This document shows positions 17,590 to 27,545 of a DNA stretch of 64,000 bases, in pieces (position 1 is the stretch's first letter; each line of letters opens with the position of its first letter). Where the stretch lies: NCBI RefSeq assembly GCF_000719265.1, contig NZ_JOFL01000026.1, positions 1 through 64,000 on the forward strand. Direction: 5' to 3'. This DNA comes from Streptomyces roseoverticillatus. Its GTDB lineage: Bacteria; Actinomycetota; Actinomycetes; Streptomycetales; Streptomycetaceae. The notes below the pieces were generated by a model. The model was not told the origin of the DNA and did not search any database. It was given only the letters and a program-made list of their open reading frames with translations. The position numbers were made by a program, and so were the translations under genes.

Positions 17590-17774
17590 GTGGTCCCCAA
17601 CTCACGGTTACGGATGGCCTGCGCGAAGGAACGATACGGCGCGGCCGCGATGCGGAGGGCTGGCCCTCCGGGCCGTTTGGAGTCGCGTATGAGGACGGGG
17701 TCGAGGTCCTCTGGGAGTGCGATCTCTACGCAGTCCTCGACGACGGAGCTGTAGCTGCTCTTCCTGAACCTCAT
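17586..17774 (-). CDS. DUF397 protein
   Basis: This 62-residue protein matches DUF397: FRKSSYSSVVEDCVEIAL near the start and VLIRDSKRPGGPALRI in the middle. Such small proteins are encoded next to XRE/DUF5753 regulators in Streptomyces, as with BldB-like/WhiJ-type modules, and may act as antagonists or partners. Its ATG overlaps the upstream regulator stop (17771-17774) and its stop overlaps the UTRA gene start. The middle position in a three-gene coupled unit is unusual. Confidence 0.9.
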   Translation of the reverse strand: MRFRKSSYSSVVEDCVEIALPEDLDPVLIRDSKRPGGPALRIAAAPYRSFAQAIRNRELGTT

Positions 17775-18643
17775 CGTGTCTCCTTGGCGATCGTTGCGAT
17801 GAAGTCGCGGCTTGTGTCCGCGTCCAGCGCCTGTGCCCGCAGGCGATCGAATGCAGCGGTGTACCGCGTGACGCGGGCGTCCTCGTCCAGGTACACGGAG
17901 ATCGCGAGCGGTTCCACTGCGACGACAGGATCCCCCACACCGAAGTGAAAGACCGTGTAACTGCCGTTCATTCCATTGTGCGCGCCAGCTTTGAACGGGA
18001 GAACCTGTAGTTCAATGTTCGGCTCCATCGACCTGGCGAGCAGGTGTTCAAGCTGCCTTCGGAGTGTCCCCGGACCACCCATCTCGCGTCGAAGGCAGGA
18101 CTCGTCAAGGACGCACCGCAGTGAGAGCGGAGGCCTACCGGCATCCCCGCCAGGTACAACGGTGAGGATCTCCTGCCGTTTCATCCGCAGATCGACAAAA
18201 TTCCGCACCTCACGTGGTGTGCTCCACGCGCTGCCGCCTTCGATGACAGCCTGGGCGTACTCCGCCGTTTGCAGCAGTCCTGGGATGACGATGGCCGAGT
18301 AGTGGTCGGTGCGGGTAGCGATCTCCTCCAGCTCGATGAAGTCGGCGAACTGTGGATGAATCACGTCCTTGTACTGCGCGTAAATGCTCCTCTGCCGGGC
18401 GCTGTTGGCGAGCCTTGCGATCTCCACCGTCTCCGCGATGCGCGCTTCGTCTGTGACCCCGTATGCAGCAAAGAGCTTCTCCAGGTCGGGGCGCTGCCTT
18501 CCGTTCTCGATCTTGCTCAATGTCGGCCCGGACATGCCGAGCAGTCCGGCCCCCTCCGCAAGGTTGAGCCCGGCCCTCACGCGCATCGTCTTCAAGATCG
18601 CCCCGAGCCTTCGACGTAGCAGAGTGGGCGTGACGTCGGGCAT
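17771..18643 (-). CDS. XRE-family regulator with DUF5753 domain
   Basis: The 290-residue protein has an N-terminal helix-turn-helix (RRRLGAILKTMRVRAGLNLA, then SGPTLSKIENGRQRPDLEKL at about 33-52). A DUF5753 sensor-like domain starts near residue 90 (YSAIVIPGLLQTAEYAQAVI) and contains the typical RMKRQEIL block. WhiJ-like members repress development genes together with a DUF397 partner. The gene leads the coupled triplet. Codon use and base composition are slightly less GC-rich than in the neighbours, which fits the mobile, paralogue-rich nature of these modules. It is divergent from the frameshifted gene at 18814. Confidence 0.92.
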   Translation of the reverse strand: MPDVTPTLLRRRLGAILKTMRVRAGLNLAEGAGLLGMSGPTLSKIENGRQRPDLEKLFAAYGVTDEARIAETVEIARLANSARQRSIYAQYKDVIHPQFADFIELEEIATRTDHYSAIVIPGLLQTAEYAQAVIEGGSAWSTPREVRNFVDLRMKRQEILTVVPGGDAGRPPLSLRCVLDESCLRREMGGPGTLRRQLEHLLARSMEPNIELQVLPFKAGAHNGMNGSYTVFHFGVGDPVVAVEPLAISVYLDEDARVTRYTAAFDRLRAQALDADTSRDFIATIAKETR

Positions 18644-18813
18644 GTGATCACCTCCGTGTGGGGTGACTCTACCGACATCAACTCCGCGGCAGAGGCTTCC
18701 CGTTCACTCCATCGTGTCAACTTTCTGGCGAAAGTATCGACCGAAAGGATCGCCTGGCTCAGTGTGAGGCTCCTGCGAAAGGCATGCGTGCCAAATCGGG
18801 AAGGCGTGAGGCG

Positions 18814-19293
18814 ATGACCTACAGGATCGGCGCGTTCGTGGTGGACACCCGCGAGGGAAAGATCGCGCAGGTGATCGGGGCGGCGGGGAGCCGTGTGACG
18901 TTGCGGCGGCCCGGCGGCGGGCTTGAATGGGAGGCGCCGTTCGCCTCACTGCGACTCGCCACCCGGGAGGACCGGGAGGCGGCCGGGCTGTGGCCGGCCG
19001 GGTCACGGCCGATGTACGGGTGCGCGGAGTGCGCGCAGTTGCAGGCCGCGTACAACGAGGCCGTTGCCGGGGGCGATCCGGTCAGGACGGGGGAGGCCCT
19101 GGTCGTGCTGCGCCGTTCGTGCTGCGCCGTCACTGGCGCACCGTGCACATGGCGGGCGGGGCGGGCGGAGGCGTATGACCGCGCGGATGTGCACCCACCG
19201 CGCGGGCTGGACCACCCGCACGCGCGGCGAGGTCCACTGCCGTGGCTGCGGAACCGTCCGGTCGGGCATTCCGCTGCGGAGGGAGGGGGCTGA
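18814..19293 (+). CDS. Small conserved Streptomyces protein, C-terminus frameshifted by a 14-bp duplication
   Basis: From ATG 18814 the protein starts MTYRIGAFVVDTREGKIAQV, a pattern I know from small Streptomyces proteins encoded near XRE/DUF397 genes. It continues with a CAEC motif at about residues 70-73. At 19103-19130 a 14-bp unit is perfectly duplicated. Removing one copy lets the frame run on as VVLRRHWRTVHMAGG and stop at 19178, giving about 116 residues. That ending suits the family and creates an ATGA overlap with the next ORF at 19175. As it stands, the frame continues out of phase to 19293 with an unrelated tail. It is best regarded as a recently disrupted gene. Confidence 0.6.
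   Translation: MTYRIGAFVVDTREGKIAQVIGAAGSRVTLRRPGGGLEWEAPFASLRLATREDREAAGLWPAGSRPMYGCAECAQLQAAYNEAVAGGDPVRTGEALVVLRRSCCAVTGAPCTWRAGRAEAYDRADVHPPRGLDHPHARRGPLPWLRNRPVGHSAAEGGG
19103..19130 (+). repeat. Perfect 14-bp tandem duplication causing a frameshift
   Basis: TCGTGCTGCGCCGT occurs at 19103-19116 and again, identically, at 19117-19130. Fourteen is not a multiple of three, so the reading frame of the gene starting at 18814 changes here. The identity of the copies suggests a recent slippage event or an assembly error. Confidence 0.9.
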
Positions 19294-19354
19294 TGCCCTC
19301 TCGGCCCGGAAATCAATCGGGTTGGTGGTCGTGCGTGGCGGACAAGTGGGCTGA
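19175..19354 (+). CDS. Small Cys-containing (zinc-ribbon-like) protein
   Basis: This 59-residue ORF begins MTARMCTHRAGWTTRTRGEV and continues with HCRGCG. The Cys/His pattern (CxH and CxxC about 15 residues apart) could bind zinc. Its ATG at 19175 would overlap the ancestral stop (19176-19178) of the upstream gene, so the two were probably coupled before the 14-bp duplication. Now ribosomes on the upstream gene run past this start in another frame. No family is identified. The overlap and cysteine spacing are the main support. Confidence 0.45.
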   Translation: MTARMCTHRAGWTTRTRGEVHCRGCGTVRSGIPLRREGADALSARKSIGLVVVRGGQVG

Positions 19355-19592
19355 GAAGTCAGCCGCTCACCCCAACCGCCCCGCACGCCGCACCCCACGC
19401 CACCACCCCTCCGCGCCACCCCGCCCCCAACCGGATGGCGGCGGGCCCAGGGAATGTCCGGTGGGTCTCGGAGCCGTTCCCCCGAGAGGTCCTCAGGGCT
19501 GCGTCAGGGGCGGGTCAGGGCCGTCCCGGATGGGCGGGTGATCTTGGCCTGGAAGGCTTCGGGAGTTCGTTCCCTCCCTGATTGGAGTTCCC

Positions 19593-20783
19593 GTGCGCCG
19601 CTCTTCGGTTCTGACCTCGGTGGCTGCGGCCGCCGTATTACTGTCTCCGGCGGCGGGCGCATCTGCGCAGGCGGTGCCGGTCGCGCACACACCCGCGCAA
19701 CTGGACGCGGCGCTGCGCGAAGCGGTCTTAGTCCACCCGGGCGACGGTATGGCCGGTGCCGTGGCCCAGGTGTACAAGTCCGGGCATTCCTGGCGGGGCG
19801 CGTCCGGTGACGTCGTGAGTGGCAAGCGGGTCGTACCCGGCGCGCATTTCCGGATCGGCAGCATCGCCAAGCCGATGGAAGCGGTCATCCTGCTGCAGCT
19901 CTCCGCCGAGGGCCGGGCGAACCTCGACGAAACCGTGCAGCACTACCTGCCCGGCCTGCTGCCGGACACCTTCGACGCCATCACCGTACGGCAGTTGCTC
20001 AACCACACCAGCGGCCTGCCCCAGGAGTTCGACGGCGCTCCCGCACCGTCCCAGGACGAGGTCGTCGAAGGCCGCTTCGGCTTCTACACCTTCGACCAGA
20101 TCATTCAACAGACGCTTCGGCCCGAGGGCCGGAACCGGCCGGGCCCGCGGTTCGCCCCCGGGACCAAGCAGGAGTACAACTCCCTCGGCTACCGCATCGC
20201 CGGCGAGCTCATCGAGAAACTCACCGGCCACTCCTTCCAGCACGAGGTGACCACCCGCATTCTGGTGCCCCTGAAGATGAAGGAGACCTCCGCCCCGATC
20301 CGTACCGCCCGGATACCGGGCCCGTACGTGCCCGGATACGTGCCCACCGGCAAGGGTGAACAGGTCGACGTCAATGAACAAGGCGGCCTGCCGTCCAGCA
20401 TGATCTCCACGACCGCCGACCTCGACCGTTTCATAACCGCTCTCCTCGGCGGCCGTCTCCTGCGTCCGGCCCAGACAGCCGAACTGTTCGCCGTCCCGCG
20501 TGACGCGAACGGCAAGCCTCTGCCCTATGCGGACGGCTCCCACTGCAACACCGGCCCCGAGAAGGGCACTGCCTGCTTCAGCACGGCCCTGATGTCCGTC
20601 CCACTGCCGGACGGTTCGGTGATGTGGGGCAAGACAGGAAATGACCTCGGCTACCGCAGCGCAGCCTTCGCCACACCGGACCTGAACCGCCACATCGTCT
20701 ACGGCTACGGCACGGCCACTCCCGACAGCGGCAGCGCGACCGGCATAGCCACCCGCCTCATGGCAGCGATCAGCGACAACTGA
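19593..20783 (+). CDS. Secreted serine hydrolase (beta-lactamase/DD-peptidase family)
   Basis: The 396-residue protein has a Sec signal peptide (basic start, hydrophobic core, ASA before Gln26) and a class C beta-lactamase-like domain. The nucleophile motif is SxxK at Ser90-Lys93 in FRIGSIAKPMEA. LLNHTSGLPQEF and the third motif MWGKTGND (KTG) are present. At the second motif, where many relatives have YSN, this protein reads EYNSLGY (Tyr195), with Asn and Ser exchanged. Tyr is kept, so activity is still likely. The family includes D-alanyl-D-alanine carboxypeptidases and esterases. The GTG start gives the complete signal peptide. It is monocistronic. Confidence 0.88.
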   Translation: MRRSSVLTSVAAAAVLLSPAAGASAQAVPVAHTPAQLDAALREAVLVHPGDGMAGAVAQVYKSGHSWRGASGDVVSGKRVVPGAHFRIGSIAKPMEAVILLQLSAEGRANLDETVQHYLPGLLPDTFDAITVRQLLNHTSGLPQEFDGAPAPSQDEVVEGRFGFYTFDQIIQQTLRPEGRNRPGPRFAPGTKQEYNSLGYRIAGELIEKLTGHSFQHEVTTRILVPLKMKETSAPIRTARIPGPYVPGYVPTGKGEQVDVNEQGGLPSSMISTTADLDRFITALLGGRLLRPAQTAELFAVPRDANGKPLPYADGSHCNTGPEKGTACFSTALMSVPLPDGSVMWGKTGNDLGYRSAAFATPDLNRHIVYGYGTATPDSGSATGIATRLMAAISDN

Positions 20784-20859
20784 TCGACCCGGGGGCCGTC
20801 GCGGGCCGGTTCACATCCTGTCCGGTGGGTCACCAGCAGCACGACCCACGGACACGCCC

Positions 20860-20888
20860 TAGACCAAGGTCAGGGGCTCGTAGACCAA
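20860..20888 (+). promoter_or_regulatory. Direct repeat TAGACCAA, candidate operator
   Basis: TAGACCAA occurs at 20860-20867 and 20881-20888, exactly 21 bp apart (two helical turns) and on the same face. It lies 43-71 bp before the DUF418 gene. Such spacing suits a dimeric activator such as a LuxR-type response regulator. The regulator is unknown. Confidence 0.4.
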
Positions 20889-20930
20889 AGACGGACGCCT
20901 AGCCACCTTCCGTTTCCCTAGCGTCGAAGC

Positions 20931-22220
20931 ATGACGTTCGACACCCGAGAAGAGGCCCGCGGCACGCCGGCGCCGGCCGCCCCCGCGCCCTGCCCCGCAG
21001 GCGCGCGAGCCGCCGCCGAGCGGGCCCTCGCGCCCGATCTGGCGCGCGGGATCATGCTGCTGTTCATCGTGCTGTCGAACACCGCGTTCCACCTGTGGCG
21101 TTCCGCGTACGGGCCTTCGGGGTGGCAGCCCGTGACCGGCGGACGGCTCGACCACGCGGTCCAGTTCGCGATGATCACGGCGCTCGACCTCCGGGTCTAC
21201 CCGCTCTTCGCCTTCCTCTTCGGCTACGGCATGATGCAGCTCTTCCTGCGCCTGACCGCCGCCGGCGCCGGCGAGCGCCACGCGGTCAGGATCCTGCGCA
21301 GGCGCAGCCTCCTCCTGATAGTCATCGGGCTCGCTCACGCCACCCTGCTCATGGCGGGCGACATCGTCGGCTACTACGGACTGCTGAGCCTCGCCCTCGG
21401 CGCGCTCTTCCTCCGGCGGAGCGACCGCGCCCTGAAGTGGTGGATCGCGATCGGCGCCGCGCAGCTGGTCCTCGTATCCGCGCAACCGGTCATATCGGCG
21501 CTGCTCCAGGGGGAGCTGGGGTCGCTGGGGGACGCGAGTGCGGAGCCGGGGGCCGCTGCCTACGGGGCGGGCGAGGGGAGTTGGCTCGCGGCGGCCGGGA
21601 CCCGGCTGATGACCGGCCTCTTCGTCACCTTCACCGCGGCGCCCTTCTCCCTGATAGGCGGCGGCTACGTCATCTTCCTGCTCGGCTTCTGGGCCGCGCG
21701 CCGCCGCATCCTGGAGGAACCGGGCCGCCACCTGCCGCTGCTGCGCCGCACGGCCGTGCTCGGCATCGCGGTCGGCTGGCTCGGGGCGCTGCCCGCGGCG
21801 CTCGCCCATATCGGAGCGCTCGACGTGCCGGACGACGCACAGAGCGAGACCGGGGCGCTGACGGTGCTCCGGGAGCTCACCGGATACGGGGCCGGGCTCG
21901 GCTATGTCGCGGTGGTGGCGTTGTTCGTGCACTGGTGGAGCGGGCGGCCGGCGCGGGCCCGTACGAAGGCGGCGGTGGCCGTGTCGGCTATATCCGCCGT
22001 CGGCAAGCGGTCGCTGTCCAGCTACCTCGCCCACTCGCTGCTCTTCGCCCCGCTGCTCGCGGCCTGGGGCCTGGGCATAGGCGCCCACCTGACCAGCGCC
22101 ACGATGGCCCTGTTCGCGGTGGGGGTGTGGCTGGTGACGGTGGCCGGGGCGTATGCGTTCGAGCGCCGGGGGTGGCGGGGCCCGGTGGAGGTGGTCCTAC
22201 GCCGGCTGATGTACCGGTAG
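20931..22220 (+). CDS. DUF418 multi-pass membrane protein
   Basis: This 429-residue protein has about ten hydrophobic helices. It contains the YeiB/DUF418 hallmarks LAPDLARGIMLLFIVLSNTA near residue 35, DLRVYPLFAFLFGYGMMQLF, and the C-terminal KRSLSSYLAHSLLFAPLLAA, which is the DUF418 domain proper. The role of the family is unresolved, with transport of a small metabolite or acyl transfer suggested. The first 35 residues are Ala/Pro-rich and cytosolic. The stop codon lies inside the first unit of a 39-bp tandem repeat. Confidence 0.88.
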   Translation: MTFDTREEARGTPAPAAPAPCPAGARAAAERALAPDLARGIMLLFIVLSNTAFHLWRSAYGPSGWQPVTGGRLDHAVQFAMITALDLRVYPLFAFLFGYGMMQLFLRLTAAGAGERHAVRILRRRSLLLIVIGLAHATLLMAGDIVGYYGLLSLALGALFLRRSDRALKWWIAIGAAQLVLVSAQPVISALLQGELGSLGDASAEPGAAAYGAGEGSWLAAAGTRLMTGLFVTFTAAPFSLIGGGYVIFLLGFWAARRRILEEPGRHLPLLRRTAVLGIAVGWLGALPAALAHIGALDVPDDAQSETGALTVLRELTGYGAGLGYVAVVALFVHWWSGRPARARTKAAVAVSAISAVGKRSLSSYLAHSLLFAPLLAAWGLGIGAHLTSATMALFAVGVWLVTVAGAYAFERRGWRGPVEVVLRRLMYR

Positions 22221-22355
22221 GCGGACTCCAGTACTGGTAGATGGACTCCTGTCCCGGTAAGCGGACCCAGTACTGGTAGATGGACTCCTGTACCGGTAGG
22301 CGGACCCAGTACTGGTAGATGGACTCCTGTATCGGTAGGCGGACTCCCTTTACCG
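22217..22355. repeat. 39-bp tandem repeat overlapping the DUF418 stop codon
   Basis: Units run 22217-22256 (40 bp), 22257-22295 and 22296-22334 (39 bp each), with a partial unit to 22355. Each contains CAGTACTGGTAGATGGACTC and a CCGGTA(A/G) junction. The stop TAG of the DUF418 gene is in the first unit, and the sequence around it (GTACCGGTAG) recurs at unit boundaries. The 39-bp length is 13 codons, but I find no start or other evidence that the array is translated. Confidence 0.85.
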
Positions 22356-22443
22356 GTTGCGCGGGTCGGACCGGTGCGGCCATCCGCCCGGCCGGGCAAC
22401 CGCATCCCGCACCCCGCACCCCGCACCCGGCCCCGCAACGCGC

Positions 22444-22487
22444 CCCGCCCCCGGCGCCGGCCCGAACGGGCCGCCACCGGGGGCGGG
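22444..22487. terminator. Nested stem-loop between convergent genes
   Basis: CCCGCCCCCGG (22444-22454) pairs with 22477-22487, and inside it GGCCC-GAAC-GGGCC forms a second helix. It lies just beyond the purine permease stop and after the DUF418 gene, so it may terminate both. Confidence 0.65.
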
Positions 22488-22508
22488 CGGAGCAAGAAGC
22501 AAGCGGCG

Positions 22509-23984
22509 TTACTTCACGCCCAGCATCTGCTCGATCGGGTCCAGGAAGAAGTACACGAGGAAGCAGAGCCCGACCACGTTCAGCAGCCAGGGGATCTCGC
22601 GGCCGCGCCGGTCGGCGATCCGCAGCAGGATGAAGGCGAGGACGCCCATGCCGATGCCGTTGGTGATCGAGTACGTGAAGGGCATCGCGATGATCGTCAG
22701 GAACGCCGGCACCGCGATGGTGAAGTCGCTCCAGTCGATCTCCTTGACGTTCGCCGCCATGATCAGGAAGCCCACGACCAGCAGGGCGGGTGTGGCCGCC
22801 TGGGAGGGGACGACCGTGGCGAGCGGGGTGAAGACCAGGGTGAGGAGGAAGAGGCTGCCGGTCATCAGGTTGGCGAGGCCCGTACGGGCGCCCTCGCCGA
22901 CGCCGGCCGTGGACTCCACGAAGCAGGTGTTGGCGGAGGCGGAGCCGAGGCCGCCGCCGGCGACCGCGAGGCCGTCGACCATGAGGATCTTGCCCATGTT
23001 GGGCAGCTGGCCGTTCTCGTCGGTGAGCCCGGCCTCCTCGCCGACGCCGATGATCGTGCCCATCGCGTCGAAGAAGCCCGACAGCAGCACGGTGAAGACG
23101 AACAGGCACCCGGTCAGCAGACCGACCTCGCGGAAGCCGCCGAAGAGGCTGATGTGACCGATGAGGCCGAAGTCGGGGGCGCCCACGATCTTGTCCGGGA
23201 CCTGGGGGACGGACAGGCCCCAGCCGGTGCCCGGGATCTTGGCGAGGGAGTTGATGACGATCGCCACGAACGTCATGGCGACGATGCCGATGAGGATCGC
23301 GCCGCGCGTCTTGCGGACGACCAGGATGAACGTCAGCGCGAGGCCGACGACGAAGACCAGCACGGGCCAGCCGTGCAGCTGGCCGCCCTGGCCGAGGCCC
23401 AGGGGGACGGTGGTGTGCGCGGCGTCCGGGTTGCGGGTGACGAAGCCGGAGTCGACGAGGCCGATCAGCGAGATGAAGAGGCCGATGCCGATCGCGATGG
23501 CGCGCCGCAGCCCGCCCGGGATGGCGTCCATGACGCGCTGCCGCAGACCGGAGGCGACCAGCACCATCAGCACGAGGCCCGCGAGCACCACCATGCCCAT
23601 CGCGTCGGGCCAGCTCATCTTGGGCGCGAGCTGGAGCGAGACGACGGCGTTGATGCCGAGGCCGGCGGCGCACGCGATGGGCACGTTGCCTATGACGCCC
23701 ATGAGGACGGTGCTGAGGCCGGCCATCAGGGCGGTGGCCGTGACCAGCTGGCCGTTGTCCAGTTGGTGGCCGAACTTGTCCTGGCCGGCGCCGAGGATGA
23801 TCGGGTTCAGCACGACGATGTAGGCCATCGCGAAGAAGGTGGCCAGGCCGCCGCGGAGCTCCCGGGAGATCGACGAGCCCCGCTCGCTGATCCGGAAGTA
23901 CCGGTCGAGGGCGCCCTTGGGCTGGGAGGACGGCGGCGGGGACGGCTGCTGGGCGTCGACCGGGGAAGTGGCCGAGGTGGGCAT
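22509..23984 (-). CDS. NCS2-family purine permease (AzgA-like)
   Basis: The 491-residue protein has about 13 hydrophobic segments. It begins its domain with DRYFRISERGSSISRELRGG and LATFFAMAYIVVLNPIIL, characteristic of the AzgA (adenine/guanine/hypoxanthine-proton symporter) branch. NVPIACAAGLGINAV and GLGSASANTCFVESTAGVGE contain the substrate-site and TM8-10 residues of that branch. ATG 23984 is chosen because a GAGG site precedes it and the extra residues upstream look noncoding. A 13-bp direct repeat lies in the leader. It runs divergently from the DUF2530 gene. Confidence 0.92.
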   Translation of the reverse strand: MPTSATSPVDAQQPSPPPSSQPKGALDRYFRISERGSSISRELRGGLATFFAMAYIVVLNPIILGAGQDKFGHQLDNGQLVTATALMAGLSTVLMGVIGNVPIACAAGLGINAVVSLQLAPKMSWPDAMGMVVLAGLVLMVLVASGLRQRVMDAIPGGLRRAIAIGIGLFISLIGLVDSGFVTRNPDAAHTTVPLGLGQGGQLHGWPVLVFVVGLALTFILVVRKTRGAILIGIVAMTFVAIVINSLAKIPGTGWGLSVPQVPDKIVGAPDFGLIGHISLFGGFREVGLLTGCLFVFTVLLSGFFDAMGTIIGVGEEAGLTDENGQLPNMGKILMVDGLAVAGGGLGSASANTCFVESTAGVGEGARTGLANLMTGSLFLLTLVFTPLATVVPSQAATPALLVVGFLIMAANVKEIDWSDFTIAVPAFLTIIAMPFTYSITNGIGMGVLAFILLRIADRRGREIPWLLNVVGLCFLVYFFLDPIEQMLGVK

Positions 23985-24048
23985 ACGAGACCTCAGTCGG
24001 GTGGGCCTGCGGGGGCGCAGGCGGCGGGGGGACACGCGGTTGGATCAC

Positions 24049-24074
24049 GAACGTGGTTCATGAACGTGGATCAT
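24049..24074. promoter_or_regulatory. 13-bp direct repeat upstream of the purine permease
   Basis: GAACGTGGTTCAT (24049-24061) is followed immediately by GAACGTGGATCAT (24062-24074), 12 of 13 identical. It lies 65-90 bp upstream of the permease start in an AT-richer tract running to about 24145. It is a candidate operator. No purine-riboswitch core was recognised. Confidence 0.4.
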
Positions 24075-24265
24075 GAATCGGCAGTGAGTTGTATGATCAG
24101 ACAAAATCAGCCGGTCATCTTCCGTTCGATTCAGTATGAATAAACAAGCGCGGGATTGCTATCTCCGCGCGTAGACCCTTATGGGTCAAGGGCTCCGCGT
24201 ACGGGCGTGCGCTGCCCGTAAGGGCTCGCGCGGGCCGCAGGCCCTCACGGACTACGCTTCACCTC

Positions 24266-24529
24266 ATGACGAAGTGGACACCCAGGCACGAAGCGCCCGA
24301 GCCCCTGGAGGGCAACGTCGTCGCCACGATCACCGGCGGCACCGTCATCTGGTTCGTCCTCTTCCTCGTCCAGTTGCCCTTCTACGGCTGGTTCGACGAC
24401 CACGGTCATCTGTGGTGGCTGTGGACGTGCCTGGCCGGCGGCGGGCTGGGCCTGATCGGCGTCTGGTACGTACGCAAGCGCGATGCGGCGATCCGCCGCG
24501 CGGCGGCCGAGTCCGCGCCGACCCACTAG
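24266..24529 (+). CDS. DUF2530 membrane protein
   Basis: This 87-residue protein has two hydrophobic helices (about 20-40 and 50-66). It contains APEPLEGNVVATITGGTVIW and the C-terminal GVWYVRKRDAAIRRA, the conserved ends of DUF2530. The function is unknown. It stands between the purine permease (opposite strand) and the P-type ATPase. ATG 24266 begins MTKWTPRHEAPEP, as expected for the family. Confidence 0.85.
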   Translation: MTKWTPRHEAPEPLEGNVVATITGGTVIWFVLFLVQLPFYGWFDDHGHLWWLWTCLAGGGLGLIGVWYVRKRDAAIRRAAAESAPTH

Positions 24530-24694
24530 GCGCGGCGCCCTCCGCTTGCCTCCGCCGCAACGGCGCATCACCACCGGCAGCCTGCCCGCCGGTGCCCATC
24601 CCGCCTGAGGTGAGCACGGCACCGCCGGACAACGCCCGTGGGGGGCTGAGCTCCCCCGGCTACCGCTGGGAGGTGCCCCCAGCCGCGGCGGGTT

Positions 24695-24714
24695 CATGGG
24701 TGCGCGCACCCATG
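24695..24714. promoter_or_regulatory. Perfect 20-bp palindrome upstream of the P-type ATPase
   Basis: CATGGGTGCG followed directly by CGCACCCATG forms an uninterrupted 20-bp palindrome 67 bp before the ATPase start. The rest of the 252-bp gap contains only GC-rich imperfect hairpins. It may be the operator of a metal- or stress-responsive dimeric regulator. Confidence 0.45.
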
Positions 24715-24781
24715 CCCGGGCGCGGCCGGTTGCCGTCCATTCGAAAGGCAGAGCGCCCAGCGTCCCCGTACCGTCGGACTC

Positions 24782-27199
<2,418 letters not shown>

Positions 27200-27260
27200 G
27201 GCCCGAGGGCAGCCCCGCGCAGGGCGCGCCGCGGATGCCCGCCGGGGCCATCCCGTCCGG

Positions 27261-27305
27261 TGATCCGCCCGACGGTTACGCGTGATCCGCCCGACGGGCT
27301 ACGCG
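27261..27305. repeat. Tandem 22/23-bp duplication at the 3' end of the DUF1059 gene
   Basis: TGATCCGCCCGACGGTTACGCG (27261-27282) is repeated at 27283-27305 with one base changed and one inserted. The second copy contains the DUF1059 stop codon. The first contains the equivalent triplet outside the gene. No other element is visible between the P-type ATPase stop and the DUF1059 gene. Confidence 0.8.
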
Positions 27306-27490
27306 CTGGCCTGCTCGTCCTCCAGCATTTCCCGGATCTGCTCCCGCAGCGCGGGGCTGTCCTTGTGCTTGTGCACGGAGACGGCGTGTTCGCTGGCGGC
27401 GCGGATGACCTCGTCCTCCTCGCCGGTGATGGTCAGCGAGCAGTCCGTCTCGCTGGGGAACCTGCGGCAGTCGGCGACTTTCCTGGTCAT
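27299..27490 (-). CDS. DUF1059 small protein
   Basis: This 63-residue protein matches DUF1059: MTRKVADCRRFPSETDCSLT, with two cysteines about nine residues apart, followed by GEEDEVIRAASEHAVSVH and an acidic C-terminal helix (REQIREMLEDE). The family is widespread in actinobacteria and archaea, with no known function. The conserved cysteines hint at metal or redox use. AGGAGG is visible just before the ATG. Its 3' end is duplicated downstream. Confidence 0.9.
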   Translation of the reverse strand: MTRKVADCRRFPSETDCSLTITGEEDEVIRAASEHAVSVHKHKDSPALREQIREMLEDEQASA

Positions 27491-27545
27491 GACGGCCTCC
27501 TGGGGGTTCGTTCACTGGGCCGCACTTCCAGCGTAGGCCCGGTTC

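Noticed and set aside
18784..18813. Upstream ATG at 18784 as start of the frameshifted small gene
   Set aside because: The family pattern starts at MTYRIG (18814). The ten extra residues have no similarity and a poorer start context.
19593..20783. Inactive beta-lactamase-like protein because of YNS instead of YSN
   Set aside because: SxxK and KTG are intact and the Tyr is retained. Related serine hydrolases vary after the Tyr, so loss of activity is not supported.
22217..22355. CRISPR-like array
   Set aside because: The 39-bp units are directly adjacent with no unique spacers and no cas genes nearby.
21988..22360. 13-residue peptide repeats on the minus strand of the 39-bp array (QESIYQYW-like)
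   Set aside because: The frame is open only because 39 is a multiple of three. It lies beyond the purine permease stop in an unrelated frame and has no start signal.
23985..24180. Purine riboswitch in the leader of the AzgA-like permease
   Set aside because: No three-way junction with the conserved core nucleotides was found. Only a direct repeat is visible.
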